Shown: piece by piece, positions 1 through 14,000 of the stretch
How the letters are laid out: each line of letters begins with the position of its first letter
Position numbering within the stretch: the first letter of the stretch is position 1
Source of the DNA: Corydoras sp. C115
Lineage: Eukaryota; Chordata; Actinopteri; Siluriformes; Callichthyidae
Assembly: GCA_019802505.1 (NCBI GenBank)
Contig: JAFMOC010000448.1
Location: forward strand, 132,501-196,500
Direction of reading: 5' to 3'
DNA length: 64,000 nt
Notes under the pieces: model-generated
The model's database searches: none
The model's input: the letters and a program-made list of their open reading frames with translations, nothing else
Told to the model about the DNA's origin: nothing
Made by a program: the position numbers and the translations under genes

Positions 1-140
1 CATCCTGCTACATTCTGCTACTGACATACCGACACCCTTCTCAAACGTATTAGCAACCCTCCACCAACGCTCTAGCAAACATCTGCATGGCCATCAATTG
101 AAACCAAATAACTAGCAACCACCGTCCAGATTCAGGTTTA

Positions 141-265
141 TTCATCCATCCATTATCTTCTGCTTTATTCTCTATTAGGGTTGTGGGGGGGTTCCCCATG
201 CCCATCCAGGGGAGACCATTTCGGGCGCTGGGCAGATACACCCAGGACAGGGTGCCATTCTGGTA

Positions 266-301
<36 letters not shown>

Positions 302-489
302 GGGGCAATTTAGAGAATTCAATTGAGCTTGATCCATGGTTTTTGGACTGTGGGAGGAAACCAGAGAACCTGGAGGAAACCCACGTGGACACGGGGAGAA
401 CTTGCAAACTCCACCCAGATTGGAATTCGAACCAGGAATCCCTAGCACTGAGAAGAGAACATGCCAACCACTAAGCCACCGTTCCACCC
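141..489 (-). mobile_element. tRNA-derived SINE copy 1
   Basis: Reverse-oriented copy: tail (ttcatccatc) and ttctgctttattctctatt at the left, and the tRNA-like head (minus-strand GGTTCGAATCC relative) at the right. An internal (CA)n at 270-299 has grown from the element's GTGTGTGT stretch. Confidence 0.85.
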
Positions 490-3400
490 ACCTATACCTT
501 AATGATCCCTAATTAAGAACTACCAGCAAACTACCACTGAAACCTTAACACCTCCATGGAAACCATAGTGACCAAATCACTAAAACATGTAAACTGTGAT
601 AAGGAGGGGTGTCCTCACAGCCCCACTGTCCTACATGTTAGTTATTTCTGACGGATGTTCGTATTAAACATCATCACTGAACTGAGTGAGCCTGAGGACC
701 CAGCGGGATCTTTGATGGGGGTCCTGTCAGCATCGTGTATCCAACGGAACCCTTCTGATTGCCCACTCGAGTGAGGCTCTCATTTCTTTATGTTGCACAT
801 GCTTAATCAGCTTTAAGATGTCGAGGGTGTTTGTTGTTATGCAAGGCATGTTCACCCTTCGACCTGATAGAGTTCCGCGTGACGCAGTGCTTGGATGGAC
901 GTGTTGTGGAGCTGCACAAATAGGCCGATCTTTATTCTCAGAAAAGATATTGACGTTTCCTGATTAAAGCAGGAATGCCCTCGTGAGATGTGCATTATTC
1001 ATGCGGTTCTTCTGTATGGATAACAGTTATTTATCACATGTTTAGCAACTGGATCTGTTCTTATGCTTGATAAGTTACTGTGCAGTCTGTGAGTGGCATG
1101 ACCCCCCCCCCCCCCACTGTCCTTCGACACTAAACTTTAACTGAGTATTTTATATGTACGTCAGATAAGCTGTCAGGTCTCAGAACAGAAGTTGATAAGA
1201 TCTTGTTGTAAACAAGGCAGTGTGTTTTATATTACTGATGGAGCAGTTTCAGTGTGGAGATAACCTCTTACTCTTGTAATAACATGAACAGTGTGTAGCT
1301 GAATTAATGTGGGCTGTCTGAAATCACCTGCTGCACTCTTTAAATCCAGCCATTTCACCTTCAGGCTTTGCTCACTGTGTTGTAGGTGATTTAGGACAGG
1401 GCCCATGTCAACGCCGTTACATACTGTCTGCATGTCTGATAATGCAGTATTGTATTGTACTTACATTTATCCCCAACATAAAATCATTTATGGCTGTTCT
1501 GGGCAGAGTGCACACCTCCTCCTCTTCCTCCTCCTCCTTACACAGTGATTGGTTAAGCTTAAACTTCCGTTTCTCCCGTAGCCCACACTCTGGTCTTTAT
1601 GTTGGCTTATCATTTTTAACAACAAATCCAGTCACTCAGAGCTAAATCTGAGAGTGGACATGCAGAGGTATTTATAATTTAAACACTCAGTCCAACAGAA
1701 CACCACTGGGTGGAAGAAACACCCGTCAGTCACAGTCACTGATAAACTGGAGGTCAGATACATGTGTTTTATGGTGTTGCGTTATATGAGCTGAAACTGA
1801 GTGTTTGGATCTTAAACCCAAAGGTTTTTCACTCTTCTAATACTTTTGAAAGGGATGTGTGTAAAAACAAACAAAACCCAATGAGAACGAAACATGAAGC
1901 ATATTCTCTCTACATGAGCACCATTCTGCACCCACACACCACCCACATGTCCAGAAGTGACATGCCATTTAGTGGTTATCAGATGTTCTCCCTGTGTCGG
2001 TTCCCTGTAAACAATGGAAATCACCGTCTTGGTGTTTATTGCAGGTCTGACCGTCTCAGGTTGCGTCAGGATCATCTCACCACAAGTTTAAAATCAAGCA
2101 TTGTCCTAAAGATTAGAAGTTTGAACACTTCCGTGGTGCCTTCTTCTTCAAAACACCTCCTTAAATGTGCCGTGCACCATGGGTAGTGTGCATGACCTAG
2201 AATTTATAATTTTGCAGCACTGTGTTTTTCTTTGAAGTCATATTTAAGGGATTAAGGCGGCAGATTGAGAACGTTGAAGCTCCCTGCCCTCCTGCTCGGC
2301 TCTGTCTGACAGATTGAACGGAGTTATCGTTTAATTTAGACTAGTGAAATAAAGGTGAGCAGGGCTTGATGGTTCTTTACTCGGACTAACCCCCGTGTGT
2401 GTGCATGGCGTGTTTGCCCTGTGAGCGGTCCAGGCTTCTGTATCAGCACCTTTCATTTGATTAAGGGCTGAGACTGAATTATGATCTCCTTTCATGCAGC
2501 TAATGGTGGTAATGCCATTCCATATTAAGACTCAGTCGGGGCACTGGGTTCAGTTTGGGTTCAGTTAGTGTGCCTGTCGTATGTTTTGAGTTATTTCTTT
2601 GGTTTCTGTATCTAAAGGCCCTTTCACACGTTCACTGCAGCCCCGGTTTCTCTGGTCCTTCACTTGTGGAACTGAATGTGTGAATGCAACCTCAGTATCA
2701 GTGGAGACAGGACCTTATCTCCGTATGGACCGTTGAATTGAGACGTTATTCTGTAGTCCATGTTATGCCCTCTGGGTTTGAACAGGATTTTTAAATGGGG
2801 TTTCACCTCCAGCAGGTTCTGTAAGAAATAAATGGGATCAGAACCTGATGCATGTCCTTCTGAGAACATGTGGCTCCTGTACATCACTGCATCCCTTTTA
2901 TTTATGATGTGGTTTAAGAGTCGTGATGTTGCTGCATGTAAGCTGATGTCAGTGAGTTGCAGCAGAGTAAGGCGTGGCTGTGAGCGTCGTATTACTGCCG
3001 TCGTGGTTTGTTTTTCTTCTTTAAGGTTAACATAATGATTAAAAGAGGGATGCATCTTAAATCTGTAACCATTATCTAAAACAGTAACAGTAACAGTATA
3101 GTTTGCTGGAATAACAGATTATATTGTGGATTTTAATGTGAATGAATATCAGTCCACACCTCGATCCACTCACATGTGTAAGTTAACATCGCTGATTGGG
3201 TTCTTCCTGACAGATGTATTATTCAGTGTGTTCTGTATGTGCACACACTTCCTCCTGTGTGTTCGGCTCTTTGGTTGATAGAGTATCAGCTGGAAGTGAG
3301 TCAGACTGCAGGAATCTAATGAAACAGATGGCGCTATCAACAAGTGACCTTCACACCATGGAATTGTTTACTCCTCGATGTAAGGTATGTCTAAATGTAG

Positions 3401-5920
3401 TCCTTGAAACCACCGCTGTGTGTTTTACGCCATCATGAAAACTGTTTAATCCACCCCCCCATGGTAATAATGATTACCAAAACTGGGACTGTCCAAAATC
3501 TCCTACTAAACTGTATGTACTCGTTTCTGGTAACTGTTTAACCAGTTAGTTAACCATTGGTCACCAAACTGTCCACTGTATTACAAATGTTTAAAAAGAA
3601 GGCCACACCCCAACTGTATTAGTTCCTCTGTTCATCAATAATCCATGATGAATCATGGGAATGCACAGTGTGAGTTGTATTTCAGTAGGTTCTGTTCTGC
3701 AGTGGGTTCTGGATCGTTCCACTGATGCAGGGGTTTAAATCAGACCTCGTGCTGTGTGATAATCCACTGTTTTACCTTGATGTTGGTAACAGTACCCAAT
3801 GGATACCAATCACTAATATTATTAAAAGCTTTTTTTAATAATACATTTTTCATTAAAAATCCTAATAAAGTTTGTCAGCTCCATGACGTTTCTCCTCTTT
3901 TACTCCCTGATTCTGTTAATTAGCACCAAAGAAGACTTCCCGCTTCAACCTAGTGCTTAAGTCCAGCCCTGCGTCTCTCTGTTACATCTGCCTGACATCT
4001 AAATCACACAGCACTGTCAGCAGTGCACTGAGGGAGGAGACCTGTCCCGCACTGTCTAACCCCCCCAGCAATTACGCTGTTCAAATGACGACTGTTCAGC
4101 TCGACTGCCGAGGGACTGCTTCTTAAAAAGGGACCTTTAGTCACTGAGGATTAAAATTGTTCAATAAAACTTTAAAATCTTATTTGGTAAAGTTGTTATT
4201 TTAACTTCATCTGAGTATGAAAGGGTTAGATTTGTTTCAGATGTAATTAGTTGTTAGTGTAATTTAACAGGGCTGTACCTTATTACACTCGATTGATTCA
4301 CCTCTGTATCAGTATCAGTTTTATAAATACAGAAGATGACAAATGATGTATTGCTGTTGAACTTAATGGGCTGTTTATTGATTTGTTTTTTTTTATATAT
4401 TTGATATATACGGGGCAAAATAACTTGGTCTTGCGCCGCCCTAGTGAAACAACGTGGGCCGTATGTTCCTATTTTGAAACGGTGGATCGATGAGCATTCT
4501 CTGAAGACACCATATTTAGTTTCACACCATGACACAGAATCTAAAGAGATCAGGAGGAACAGGTCACATTCGCAGCTTTCACTTCTGTGCAGAAGCTCTT
4601 GTTGTGGTACAGTGCACATGGTTTTTTAAATTCTATTTATAAAATCAGGACAGGTTGGGTCCATGGATTCATGCTGTTTGTGCCACATTCTGAACCCAGC
4701 AGACGTCACCATTCATCAGAATCTCCTGCAGGCCTTTTAATCAGTATGTTAGGGTCACACTGCGGCCTGAGGCTACTGTTCTTGGCTCGCAAAGTTGGAA
4801 GCCCAATTAGTGTGTTGAGGTCCGTTCACTTTGAGGTTTGACTAGCCTTTAGGGTTTGGTATAGAGTCTTGTATAATTGGTATCTACCTGACAGAGTTAT
4901 TTCTTTGCTTTGAGGGCCGCGGTTTCTAGAGACAGGAGGCAGCGTGACAGCGGGTGACATGAAAGGGATGGAGATGTCCGAGACAACGTTAAGCAAATGA
5001 GACTGTGTGCAAATTAGGAGTGAAGCCATATGACTTTTACAATTTTAATTGAATACAGTGATGCATAAATGAAATATGCTGAATTAATGTACCAAATATA
5101 GAGTAAAATCCTGAAATAGCTTAGCCGTTTTAAGCCTCAGTTCCTCCATCATCTCCTAAACTCTCATTAGCACTGCTGCTTAATAGATGTGTTTTTATTA
5201 CTACACTACTTTAGTAACTTTAGAAACTAGAGCATAAAACCCTCAAGAGTAAATGGCCGGCTCATCTGGCACCAACAACCACGCCACAGTTAGAATCATT
5301 GACATTATTTTTTTTGTGTTCAGATGATTGATTCTGACATTAAACTTGACTGTTTTTGTGCGTTTTCTTCTTTTCGTTGCATGCTGTTGTTTAATTGGCT
5401 GATTAAATGATTACAGGAATCATTCAGCCTTCATCTCAGTGAATGGCCGCTGATGATGGAAGTTAAACGGGTGTTGCTGCAGCCGTTTTCTTGCGCCTGG
5501 TTCGGTTCTTGTGTGAACGCTGAAGTGTGAAAGCACATTATTGTTACTGCACTGGATCCACATCCTTAGGGGGGTTATTTAAAAACTGTAGACTTGGCAG
5601 TCAGTGTAAAACTGAGGTCAGACCCACACCCTCCTGAACAGGGAGTGTGTTATGATGGGTGTTGCACACAGTAAAGTGCTGTTGTGCAAACAGACGGTTT
5701 CATGCATATTGCTCCGTGTCATGGGGAATGCATGCAGGAGTTCAGGCTGAGTCAGCACTGGAGGACTTCCAGTACAGAGAAGAGTCAACAACACGCAACC
5801 AGTTAATAAGGTTTTCAACATGAGGTCAGTACGTCGGCATTTTACAAAATGATGGGCAGATGGAGGTCCTAATATTCACATTGCACAAACAAAAAGCACA
5901 GAACACCGATCTATAGTGTG
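490..5920. other. Non-coding stretch, no gene seen
   Basis: No ORF here shows family similarity or spliced structure. It holds a poly-C run near 1101-1115 and AT-rich unique-looking sequence. It could be intergenic or a 5' intron of gdpd5. Confidence 0.6.
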
Positions 5921-5934
5921 CCATACATCAACAT

Positions 5935-6271
5935 TCATTCATTCATTATCTCCCGCTTTATCCTCTATTAGGGTCGCGGTGGGGTTCCCCATGCCCATCC
6001 AGGGGAGAACGTCTCGGGCGCTGGGCAGATAGACCCAGGACAGGGCGCCAATCCATCGCTGGGCACACACTCACTCACACATACACACTCTATATGGGGC
6101 AATTTGGAGAACTCAATTAACTTGATCCATGTTTTTGGACTGTGGGAGGAAACCGGAGAACCCGGAGGAAACCCACGCAGACACGGGGAGAACATGGAAA
6201 CTCCACCCAGATGGGGATTCGAACCGGGAATCACTAGTGCTGAGAGGCGAACGTGCTAACCACTAAGCCGC
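5935..6271 (-). mobile_element. tRNA-derived SINE copy 2, perfect target-site duplication
   Basis: Full-length minus-strand copy. CCATACATCAACAT at 5921-5934 is repeated exactly at 6272-6285, a 14-bp target-site duplication, so the insertion is recent. Confidence 0.93.
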
Positions 6272-6285
6272 CCATACATCAACAT

Positions 6286-9200
6286 CATCTAGAAAAATGA
6301 ACCAGGTCAATAAACTAGGATTTGATTAATATTATATAGGATTGCTGTCTATTATTTTATCCTAATTTGGGTGGAGAGGAGGAGTTAAAGCATCATGAGC
6401 AGGTCACACTGCAAGTTTGTACGTCCCATTTACCTGACATACAAGAGACTGCAACGTACACACACAGGGGGAACATATAAACCCCCCACATTAAAGGTGG
6501 AAATCAAACTTGTAAATGTTTTGCAAAGCCACTTTAGAATATACACATGATTCTACAAAGCGCTGTTTGAATGAGCTTATATGAATGTTCTGAATGTGTA
6601 GCTCCGTCTCAGTGAGAATCAGAGGAGCGGATTGGACATGGAGATGAAACTGAAATGTTCTGCTGCTGTAGACCTTTCCCTGAATATAATAACACACAGA
6701 ATCCACCCATCACCTCAGCCCTGACATCCTGCTGCCAGACACAAGTGTTATTTTGTGTAAATCAATTGCACCAGGAGCCTTGAGAGAGAGAGAGGCTTGT
6801 TTTTTCTCTAATGGTCAGTTGTCTCAGAGAGCTGTAATCTGCATGCTTTCAACATTACATTTGCACGTCCTCAAATTATGGCTGTCCAAACCCAGATCGA
6901 GTCATGTGGTTTCGTTTATGTCACCAAGTTAATGTGATGCTGCATTGGATTCATTCTGAAAATCGTGTATGGTTAATTAAAGTTTAATCATTTTCTGAGA
7001 TTCTTATTCTGATTGGTGGAGCTCATGAGAATAAAACACCCTGGACAGACACATCACCAGTCTATTGCAAAGCCGGGACGCTGCAAGTCACGCAAAACGG
7101 GTTGTGTATGAATTGAAAATGTTGTAGTTGCGTGTGATTCTGCCCTGTATGAACCACTCATAAGCTCCAGGGGGACTTTTAATTAGGGCAATAATAATGT
7201 GCAGCCATAGTGGAGACTCTCTGATTCTGATCTCTGATCACAGGAAACGGCAAACTGCTTGTTTCTGGTGTTTATGCTCATTAGGAAGCAGTTCAGCCAT
7301 CTGCAGACACCAGTGGAAACGCCCACATTTGGTTTCATTCAGTCCGTTTACCACAGATTTAAAACCAAGACAGCGAGGCCCTGTCCCACCGCGACGTGAT
7401 CCGGTACACAGCCTAATTTAGAAAAACATGGTGGGCGACTTTATGGGAGAACTTGTAGGAGAACTGATTTGTACAGCGTCCTGGTGTCTCATCCAACACC
7501 TCTGTGTGAGAGGGACATGTTTTAAATGAATAAGACCTCCAAAGGTTTGTCCAAATGAAGGGTTCTCGAGTCACAAGGCCTGCCAACCCTACTATTGTGG
7601 TCGCATTACATAATGATCGACACCAACTGTGACCCCAGCACAGACGTTCAGGCTGAGCCACATTCGAGGTTGAGGCCAGTCAGCAGAAACCGCACATGTG
7701 AGAACTTTATCTGCACCATAGGTACTAATTAAACACCGCATATGGTTTCATGATGCAATACTATAGAGAACGTGCATCATGTTTTTTAGAAAATTAGTTT
7801 GAAGGGTGCAGGTGGTGGCGTGGTCTGCTTATTATACAAACATGGCTTTATGGATCCTGCACTGGGGGACAGTCAGGCTGGAACTGGGCCTTCTACAAAA
7901 TACAGGAGCTAGGTGCTTGCTTTTATACACCTGTGGTAATGGAACTGAATGAAACACCTGAATGTCATGATTAATCGGCGTGTCCTCATACTTTCTGTCC
8001 ACATGCCGTGTCTTTTGTGAGGTGGTGGATGTGCTGTCCTTCTTCCTGGCCTGGTTTCTGTTTCTCTGTCCTTTTTCATGTGATAGGAAATGAGGCAGCA
8101 GAAAGAGAAAAACCTGCTCACATGATTCTATCCTCTCAGGAGTGTGTTGGTTGGGGGTCAGCAACTCCGTTTCCATGAGCGGGGGTCATTCTGAGGTCCG
8201 TGGAGCTGTACGGAGCGAGGCAATGGCCGGCTCAGTGCCTGCTTTCAGCCCAGTCTTTACTCTGAGACTCTTCGGATTTAAAGTCATGAAAACGTTCTCA
8301 AATGTTCATACGTTAAAAACAGCTGTTTTGAGGTCACCTGATCAGCAGTCCGTGTTCCACCAGGTGTCTCATACACGAGGTTGAGCTTTGACGTCCTTAT
8401 ACTCACAGTAGAGACGTAGATATTAAGACACGCCATTCAATGGCTTCTAAATTCTGTTCCAGCATAACGCTTTCCTTCATCATTGTCTCAAACAGCTTCA
8501 GAACGTTTGAAGACTCTGTACTGTAGAAAGAAAGCACAATATCTCTGAACTGAAGCTGGACCAGCAATATGGAGATCTACTGTATATGGGTGGAGCAACC
8601 ATTAGTTTAAATATAATTAATAATAAAGCTTAGTTTAGACCGTAACCTGGTTTATTTGCTTCTTTCTGAAAGCCTGTTTTTCGTGAATCTGATGTGAAGC
8701 CGGTTAAGATAACGCGCTCTGACGGCTCGGCCCTCCTGTCACTACGGTTCAGTACGGCTCAACCCGAGCGCTCTGATCCTGCACAACACTGTTATTCCTC
8801 GATGTTACACAATCTCTGCTCTTTGAATTCTCAGGGTTGTGTCTGTACGCAATAAGCAGCGGACGAGACGAGCCTTTCATCACGAGGTCATATCAACGGG
8901 AGCTGATCCACGTCGCCGTCTGACCTCTGCGATCAGATATTACATAAGCGAGACGCGAGGCGACCAACACAAAGCTGAACAGTGTGGTTGTGTAATTCTA
9001 ATCTAAATTGGATCTCTGAGTTTCTTCTTGATCAGAATGTTATTAATGTGTGATGATGGAACACATCCTCGTTTATTGAAGCTCTTTTTCCGCCGCTCTG
9101 GGTCGCGATCGGTTCTCCCACAGCAAAGGGTACATACAGGCTGGCTTGTGTCCTGTTTGCATGTTCTCCCTTGTCACCGGGTGTCCTGAAATGTCCTGTT

Positions 9201-10025
9201 AATTAAGGGTATTGAATTGTATGTGAACGTGTTTAGATGTCTGACTTTCAGCGTCCTTGCCTTTTTGTTCCAGTGAGGAACTGGATTATGGATTATTGGA
9301 TTTTTCGAGAGTGTTCCAGTTTTTTGTACGTTGTTGTATTTATTCTAATATATTTAAATCTGTCTGATGTGTTCTGTGATCTCTGCTGCTCCAGCTGATT
9401 CTGGTAGATGTCTGTATTAAAGGTTCAGTATGTTGATCTGATGGTGTGTTTTCATGGATGCTGCTCTGTCTTCAGATCTTGGTCAGTTAAAGGTACAGTA
9501 CGGTTCCATGCACTCTAATTCTCACAGATAAAGCCGTTCCCTCTGGACAGGTCCAGTGGTGCTGGTGGTCTCTCAGATGGGTGTGATAGCCATTTAGGGT
9601 GTTCTTGTGAAGTGCTACATTAAGCAGATTATGTGGAAGAAACACTTAAAGATTAAGAAAAGAATGCTTTATGTGGTTTTTAGGAACGAGGGCGTTTACC
9701 ATTACAGCTGTGATGTTAATTTGTTCTTTCAGCATCAACATTGATCTGAGTTTTATAAAAAAAAAAAATAAAAACATGTGGTCTTCTGCTATTAGCAAAA
9801 TAATGCACTGATACATTTATATTTAAATATTTATAATTTAAATTTATTTATTTACGTTTTCATTTTACAAAAGCTTTTATTCTAGTGAGAGAACAACACA
9901 GTGGTGTGGAGGTGTTCTGTGGTCTTTTCTTTTTAATTTATGTGATATCCAGGTGTGTTAAATATTACATCAGTGATTTCCTTTAATGAAATGGCTCAAT
10001 ATTTTTCATTTAAATTAAATACATT
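6286..10025. other. Non-coding stretch, with a CpG-richer patch at about 8700-9120
   Basis: No convincing exon. Between 8700 and 9120 CpG dinucleotides are visibly more frequent than around it (for example gacgcgaggcg, cacgtcgccgtc). This could be a promoter or enhancer for the gdpd5 5' exon that must lie upstream of 10499, but nothing proves it. Confidence 0.4.
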
Positions 10026-10038
10026 AATATTTTAAGCT

Positions 10039-10384
10039 GGCGGCACGGTGGCTTAGTGGTTTAGCACGTTCGCCTCTCAGCGCTAGGGATTCCCGGTTCG
10101 AATCCCCACCTGGGTGGAGTTTCCATGTTCTCCCCGTGTCTGCGTGGGTTTCCTCCGGGTTCTCCGGTTTCCTCCCACAGTCCAAAAACATGGATCAAGT
10201 CAATTGAATTCTCCAAATTGCCCCATATAGAGTGTGTCTGTGTGAGTGAGTGTGTGCCCAGTGATGGATTGGCGCCCTGTCCTGGGTCTATCTGCCCGGC
10301 GCCCGAGACGTTCTCCCCTGGATGGGCATGGGGAACCCCACTGCGACCCTAATAGAGGATAAAGCGGGAGATAATGAATGAATG
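10039..10384 (+). mobile_element. tRNA-derived SINE copy 3, target-site duplication
   Basis: Full-length. The head GGCGGCACGGTGGCTTAGTGG has a box-A-like TGGCTTAGTGG, and GGTTCGAATCC is an exact box B. The tail is (GAAT)n. A 13-bp flank at 10026-10038 recurs at 10385-10397 with one mismatch. Confidence 0.93.
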
Positions 10385-10498
10385 AATATTTGAAGCTTAT
10401 AAACCATCTTATATTTGGGATGAAGCTGGATGTTGACATGTTGAGTTGTAATGTTCCTCCTGATTGTTCTTCTTGTCTTTGTGTTGCGGTGCCTGCAG

Positions 10499-10672
10499 GG
10501 TGCAGCTCTGTGAGTGGGATGTAGATGTGAGGTGTGGGGTTCAGGTTGAGGGAGCATGGTGAAGCACCAACCTTTACAGGTCTATGAGAGACAGCTCTGC
10601 TTGTCCTGTCTAACCGGGATCTACGGCTGCCGCTGGAAACGCTATCAGCGCTCGCACGATGACACCACCAAG
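10499..10672 (+). CDS. gdpd5: gdpd5 exon 1 (5' UTR tail plus residues 1-39)
   Basis: The ATG at 10556 opens 39 codons ending AAG at a GTGAGC donor. They carry the conserved cytosolic N terminus with C15, C18 and C25 and the HDDTTK end. A tgcctgcag acceptor at 10490-10498 suggests this exon starts at 10499 and that a non-coding 5' exon lies upstream; I could not locate that exon. Coding part is 10556-10672. Confidence 0.9.
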
Positions 10673-11016
10673 GTGAGCTCCCCGTCACACCACACACTGC
10701 ACACCACACCAGAGGTTCTGATGTGCGGTGTGTATACAGTGAGTCAGTGTATACACACATACAGAGTTTTTATTTTGGTACGTGGTACAGTACTGTGTGT
10801 TCTAGATCTTTCTTAAAAGACCAGAGAGGGGGCGTGTCAAGATACAACAAACATTAAGGAGCCAGAAACTAATAGGAACATGACAGCTGATGGGATAGGC
10901 CTGAGATAACACTTAACACTTTGTTATAGCTACGTTCACACTACGATGCAAAGGACAATCAAATCAAATTAAAACTTCATTGTGAATCCGAGTCGAGTCA
11001 CTAAATCTGTCACTTA

Positions 11017-11064
<48 letters not shown>

Positions 11065-14000
11065 TGTCAGGTAGTGCTGTCTTCATTTTTATTATTTTTT
11101 ATTACTTTAAAGACATTTATTTGTGACACATTATTCAAGCCATGTTGAACATTAACCTTACAGTGTAACAGACCTGCAGCACCACGGCAGGGTCATCACT
11201 GAATCATCCAGCACCCTAATAACCCCTGCTCTGTGGGAGTCTGTAGAGGAACTGCAGAATGTAATTATAGAACTAAGCCCATCTGTATGATCAGAGGAGC
11301 TGATGTGATGGTGTGATCAGAAACCATCTGTATGGTGTTTAAACCCAACACAGGACCTGACCTCCTGCACTTCCTTTTCTTTAAATAGGTTTAACCCGCA
11401 GTCTGCATTCTGTAGGGGTGTTTAAATACACAACACCAATGATCATCCCTGTTTGTGTTCAGTCTGCTGGGTGTGCAGTGGAACATTTAGGAACATCTGG
11501 TGTATGGGCTTCGTTTAGTGTTCCATATGTTAATTTGGTGATTACAGAGGTTTGTTTATAATCTCATTATCATCATTAAGATCATCAAGTTCTGATTAAA
11601 TGAATGATGCACCAACCAGATGATGACCTCTCAGTGGTGGGACTAACACAGTATGAACTGAAATTCACAAACAGATGGACCACATTCTATAAATGTAGAA
11701 CTACAGTCTTTACAGTAAGCAGAGCAAACTTCTGAATGCTACTGTATTTATATAATTATTTAGTGGATTGATGCTGATTTATATTATTAGATTTTTTTCA
11801 GCCAGGTTCTGGAGGGTTCTCTGATCTGACATCTTGCCTGCATTTGCACACGGAACAATTGAATTAGTCTCGATCTCAAAGGGAACCTCCCGGTGGAAAA
11901 AGCAGCTCATGGAACAGGGATCTGAAAGACGATCTCTTATTCGGATGCATGTGGGTGTTCTGTAGGGTTCTGTAGTGTCACTGCTGCTGAACCATAACTG
12001 AAGATTTAAAGCTGCACCACCCTCACTTTATTAACATGATCAGGTACCACGATGAAACTGCAGGTACCACAATGCACTGCATCCCAAACAGAGGTACCAC
12101 AATGCACTGCATCCCAAACAGAGCTACCACAATGCACTGCATCCCAAACAGAGCTACCACAATGCACTGCATCCTAAACAGAGCTACCACAATGCACTGC
12201 ATCCCAAACAGACAAACCACAATGCACTGCATCCCAAACAGAGCTACCACAATGCACTGCATCCCAAACAGAGCTACCACAATGCACTGCATCCCAAACA
12301 GAGCTACCACAATGCACTGCATCCCAAACAGAGCTACCACAATGCACTGCATCCTAAACAGAGCTACCACAATGCACTGCATCCTAAACAGAGCTACCAC
12401 AATGCACTGCATCCCAAACAGAGCTACCACAATGCACTGCATCCCAAACAGAGCTACCACAATGCACTGCATCCCAAACAGAGCTACCACAATGCACTGC
12501 ATCCCAAACAGAGCTACCACAATGCACTGCATCCTAAACAGAGCTACCACAATGCACTGCATCCCAAACAGACAAACCACAATGCACTGCATCCTAAACA
12601 GAGCTACCACAATGCACTGCATCCCAAACAGAGCTACCACAATGCACTGCATCCCAAACAGAGCTACCACAATGCACTGCATCCTAAACAGAGCTACCAC
12701 AATGCACTGCATCCCAAACAGAGCTACCACAATGCACTGCATCCCAAACAGAGGTACCACAATGCACTGCATCCTAAACAGAGCTACCACAATGCACTGC
12801 ATCCCAAACAGAGCTACCACAATGCACTGCATCCCAAACAGAGCTACCACAATGCACTGCATCCCAAACAGAGCTACCACAATGCACTGCATCCTAAACA
12901 GAGCTACCACAATGCACTGCATCCCAAACAGAGCTACCACAATGCACTGCATCCCAAACAGAGGTACCACAATGCACTGCATCATTTAGATGTAGGGTTT
13001 TTCTGCAGAATAAACAGATCCTGGTTCATTGGTGGTGAGGGAGGCTGTATTAGAGCGATCAGTCAGTGCTCTGATGTAATGGCATACACACACACACAGA
13101 TATATATATATATATAATATAATATAATATATATATATATTTCTTTCTTTCCTTTTTTGAGTAAGAGGGAATATTGTACCTCTTCTCTCTTCAGCTTGTT
13201 TATGGTAACCTGTGTGTCCTCTCTAACGGTGAAGCAGATCATAAAGAAACCTCAGACGTTTATCACCAAACAGAACGGACAAATATGATCCACCACAACC
13301 TCCACCTTATTCTGACCCCTCTTTAAATGGTGCAACCTTCAGACCTACATGCTGAACTCTATCACTCAGTCAGCAGTGATGGAGGCATCGTTTGGACAGA
13401 CAGAACCCCTCCATTCTATTTCCACAGAGCAGATGTTTGTGAGCGTTCTCTTATTCCTGCGTTGTGTTTGGTTTTTTTTTGCTCTGGAGCTGATGTAGCG
13501 TGTCAGCAGTTTCAGTTTGGGCTGAACTACTGAATGGAGGCTCACACTGACCGCCAGCTCAATGTGTTACCTGATCCAGTCCCAAAACCAGGTCCCAGTG
13601 GAAACCAGACCTACAATCCAGTATTTAAACCAGAACAAAAGTCCTCAGTGACTCGGTGACCTACAGTGTAGGAGACCTCTGAATGGAGTCTCACAGACGT
13701 GACATCACAGTGATTGTTGCTGTACCTGCACTTCCGCTGCTGTGTTAGTATTTACATAACATTTGGTCTGATGGGAAAATAAGAGTCATTAAAGGTTCTG
13801 CTGAAATCACATGGAAATGGAACTGGGCTTTAGGTGAAAGGTTTCTGCCCTGCTGTCCCTTTAAAAACATAACTGTCAGGACAGCAGATCTCATTTGATG
13901 CTTTTATAATAATACAGACCTGAGATACTTTAGGTAATACTTTACTTTGATAATATCAGTAATCCAATGTTTCCTTTACTTTCTCTTGATATATTTATAT

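Noticed and set aside
2660..3055. 131-codon minus-strand frame
   Set aside because: No recognisable domain, no splice partners, ordinary AT-rich intergenic composition; likely chance.
10039..10110. A tRNA gene (exact box B and near box A)
   Set aside because: Head of a SINE; it runs into the SINE body, has no 3' half with acceptor-stem pairing, and recurs fourteen times.
12023..12989. Open frames of about 320 codons on both strands (repeats of MQCIVVALFG and TTMHCIPNRA)
   Set aside because: Shadows of a 30-bp minisatellite in a gdpd5 intron; openness on both strands follows from unit length.
12050..12990. CRISPR-like array of 30-bp repeats
   Set aside because: No spacers between repeats and a eukaryotic intron context; a plain tandem repeat.
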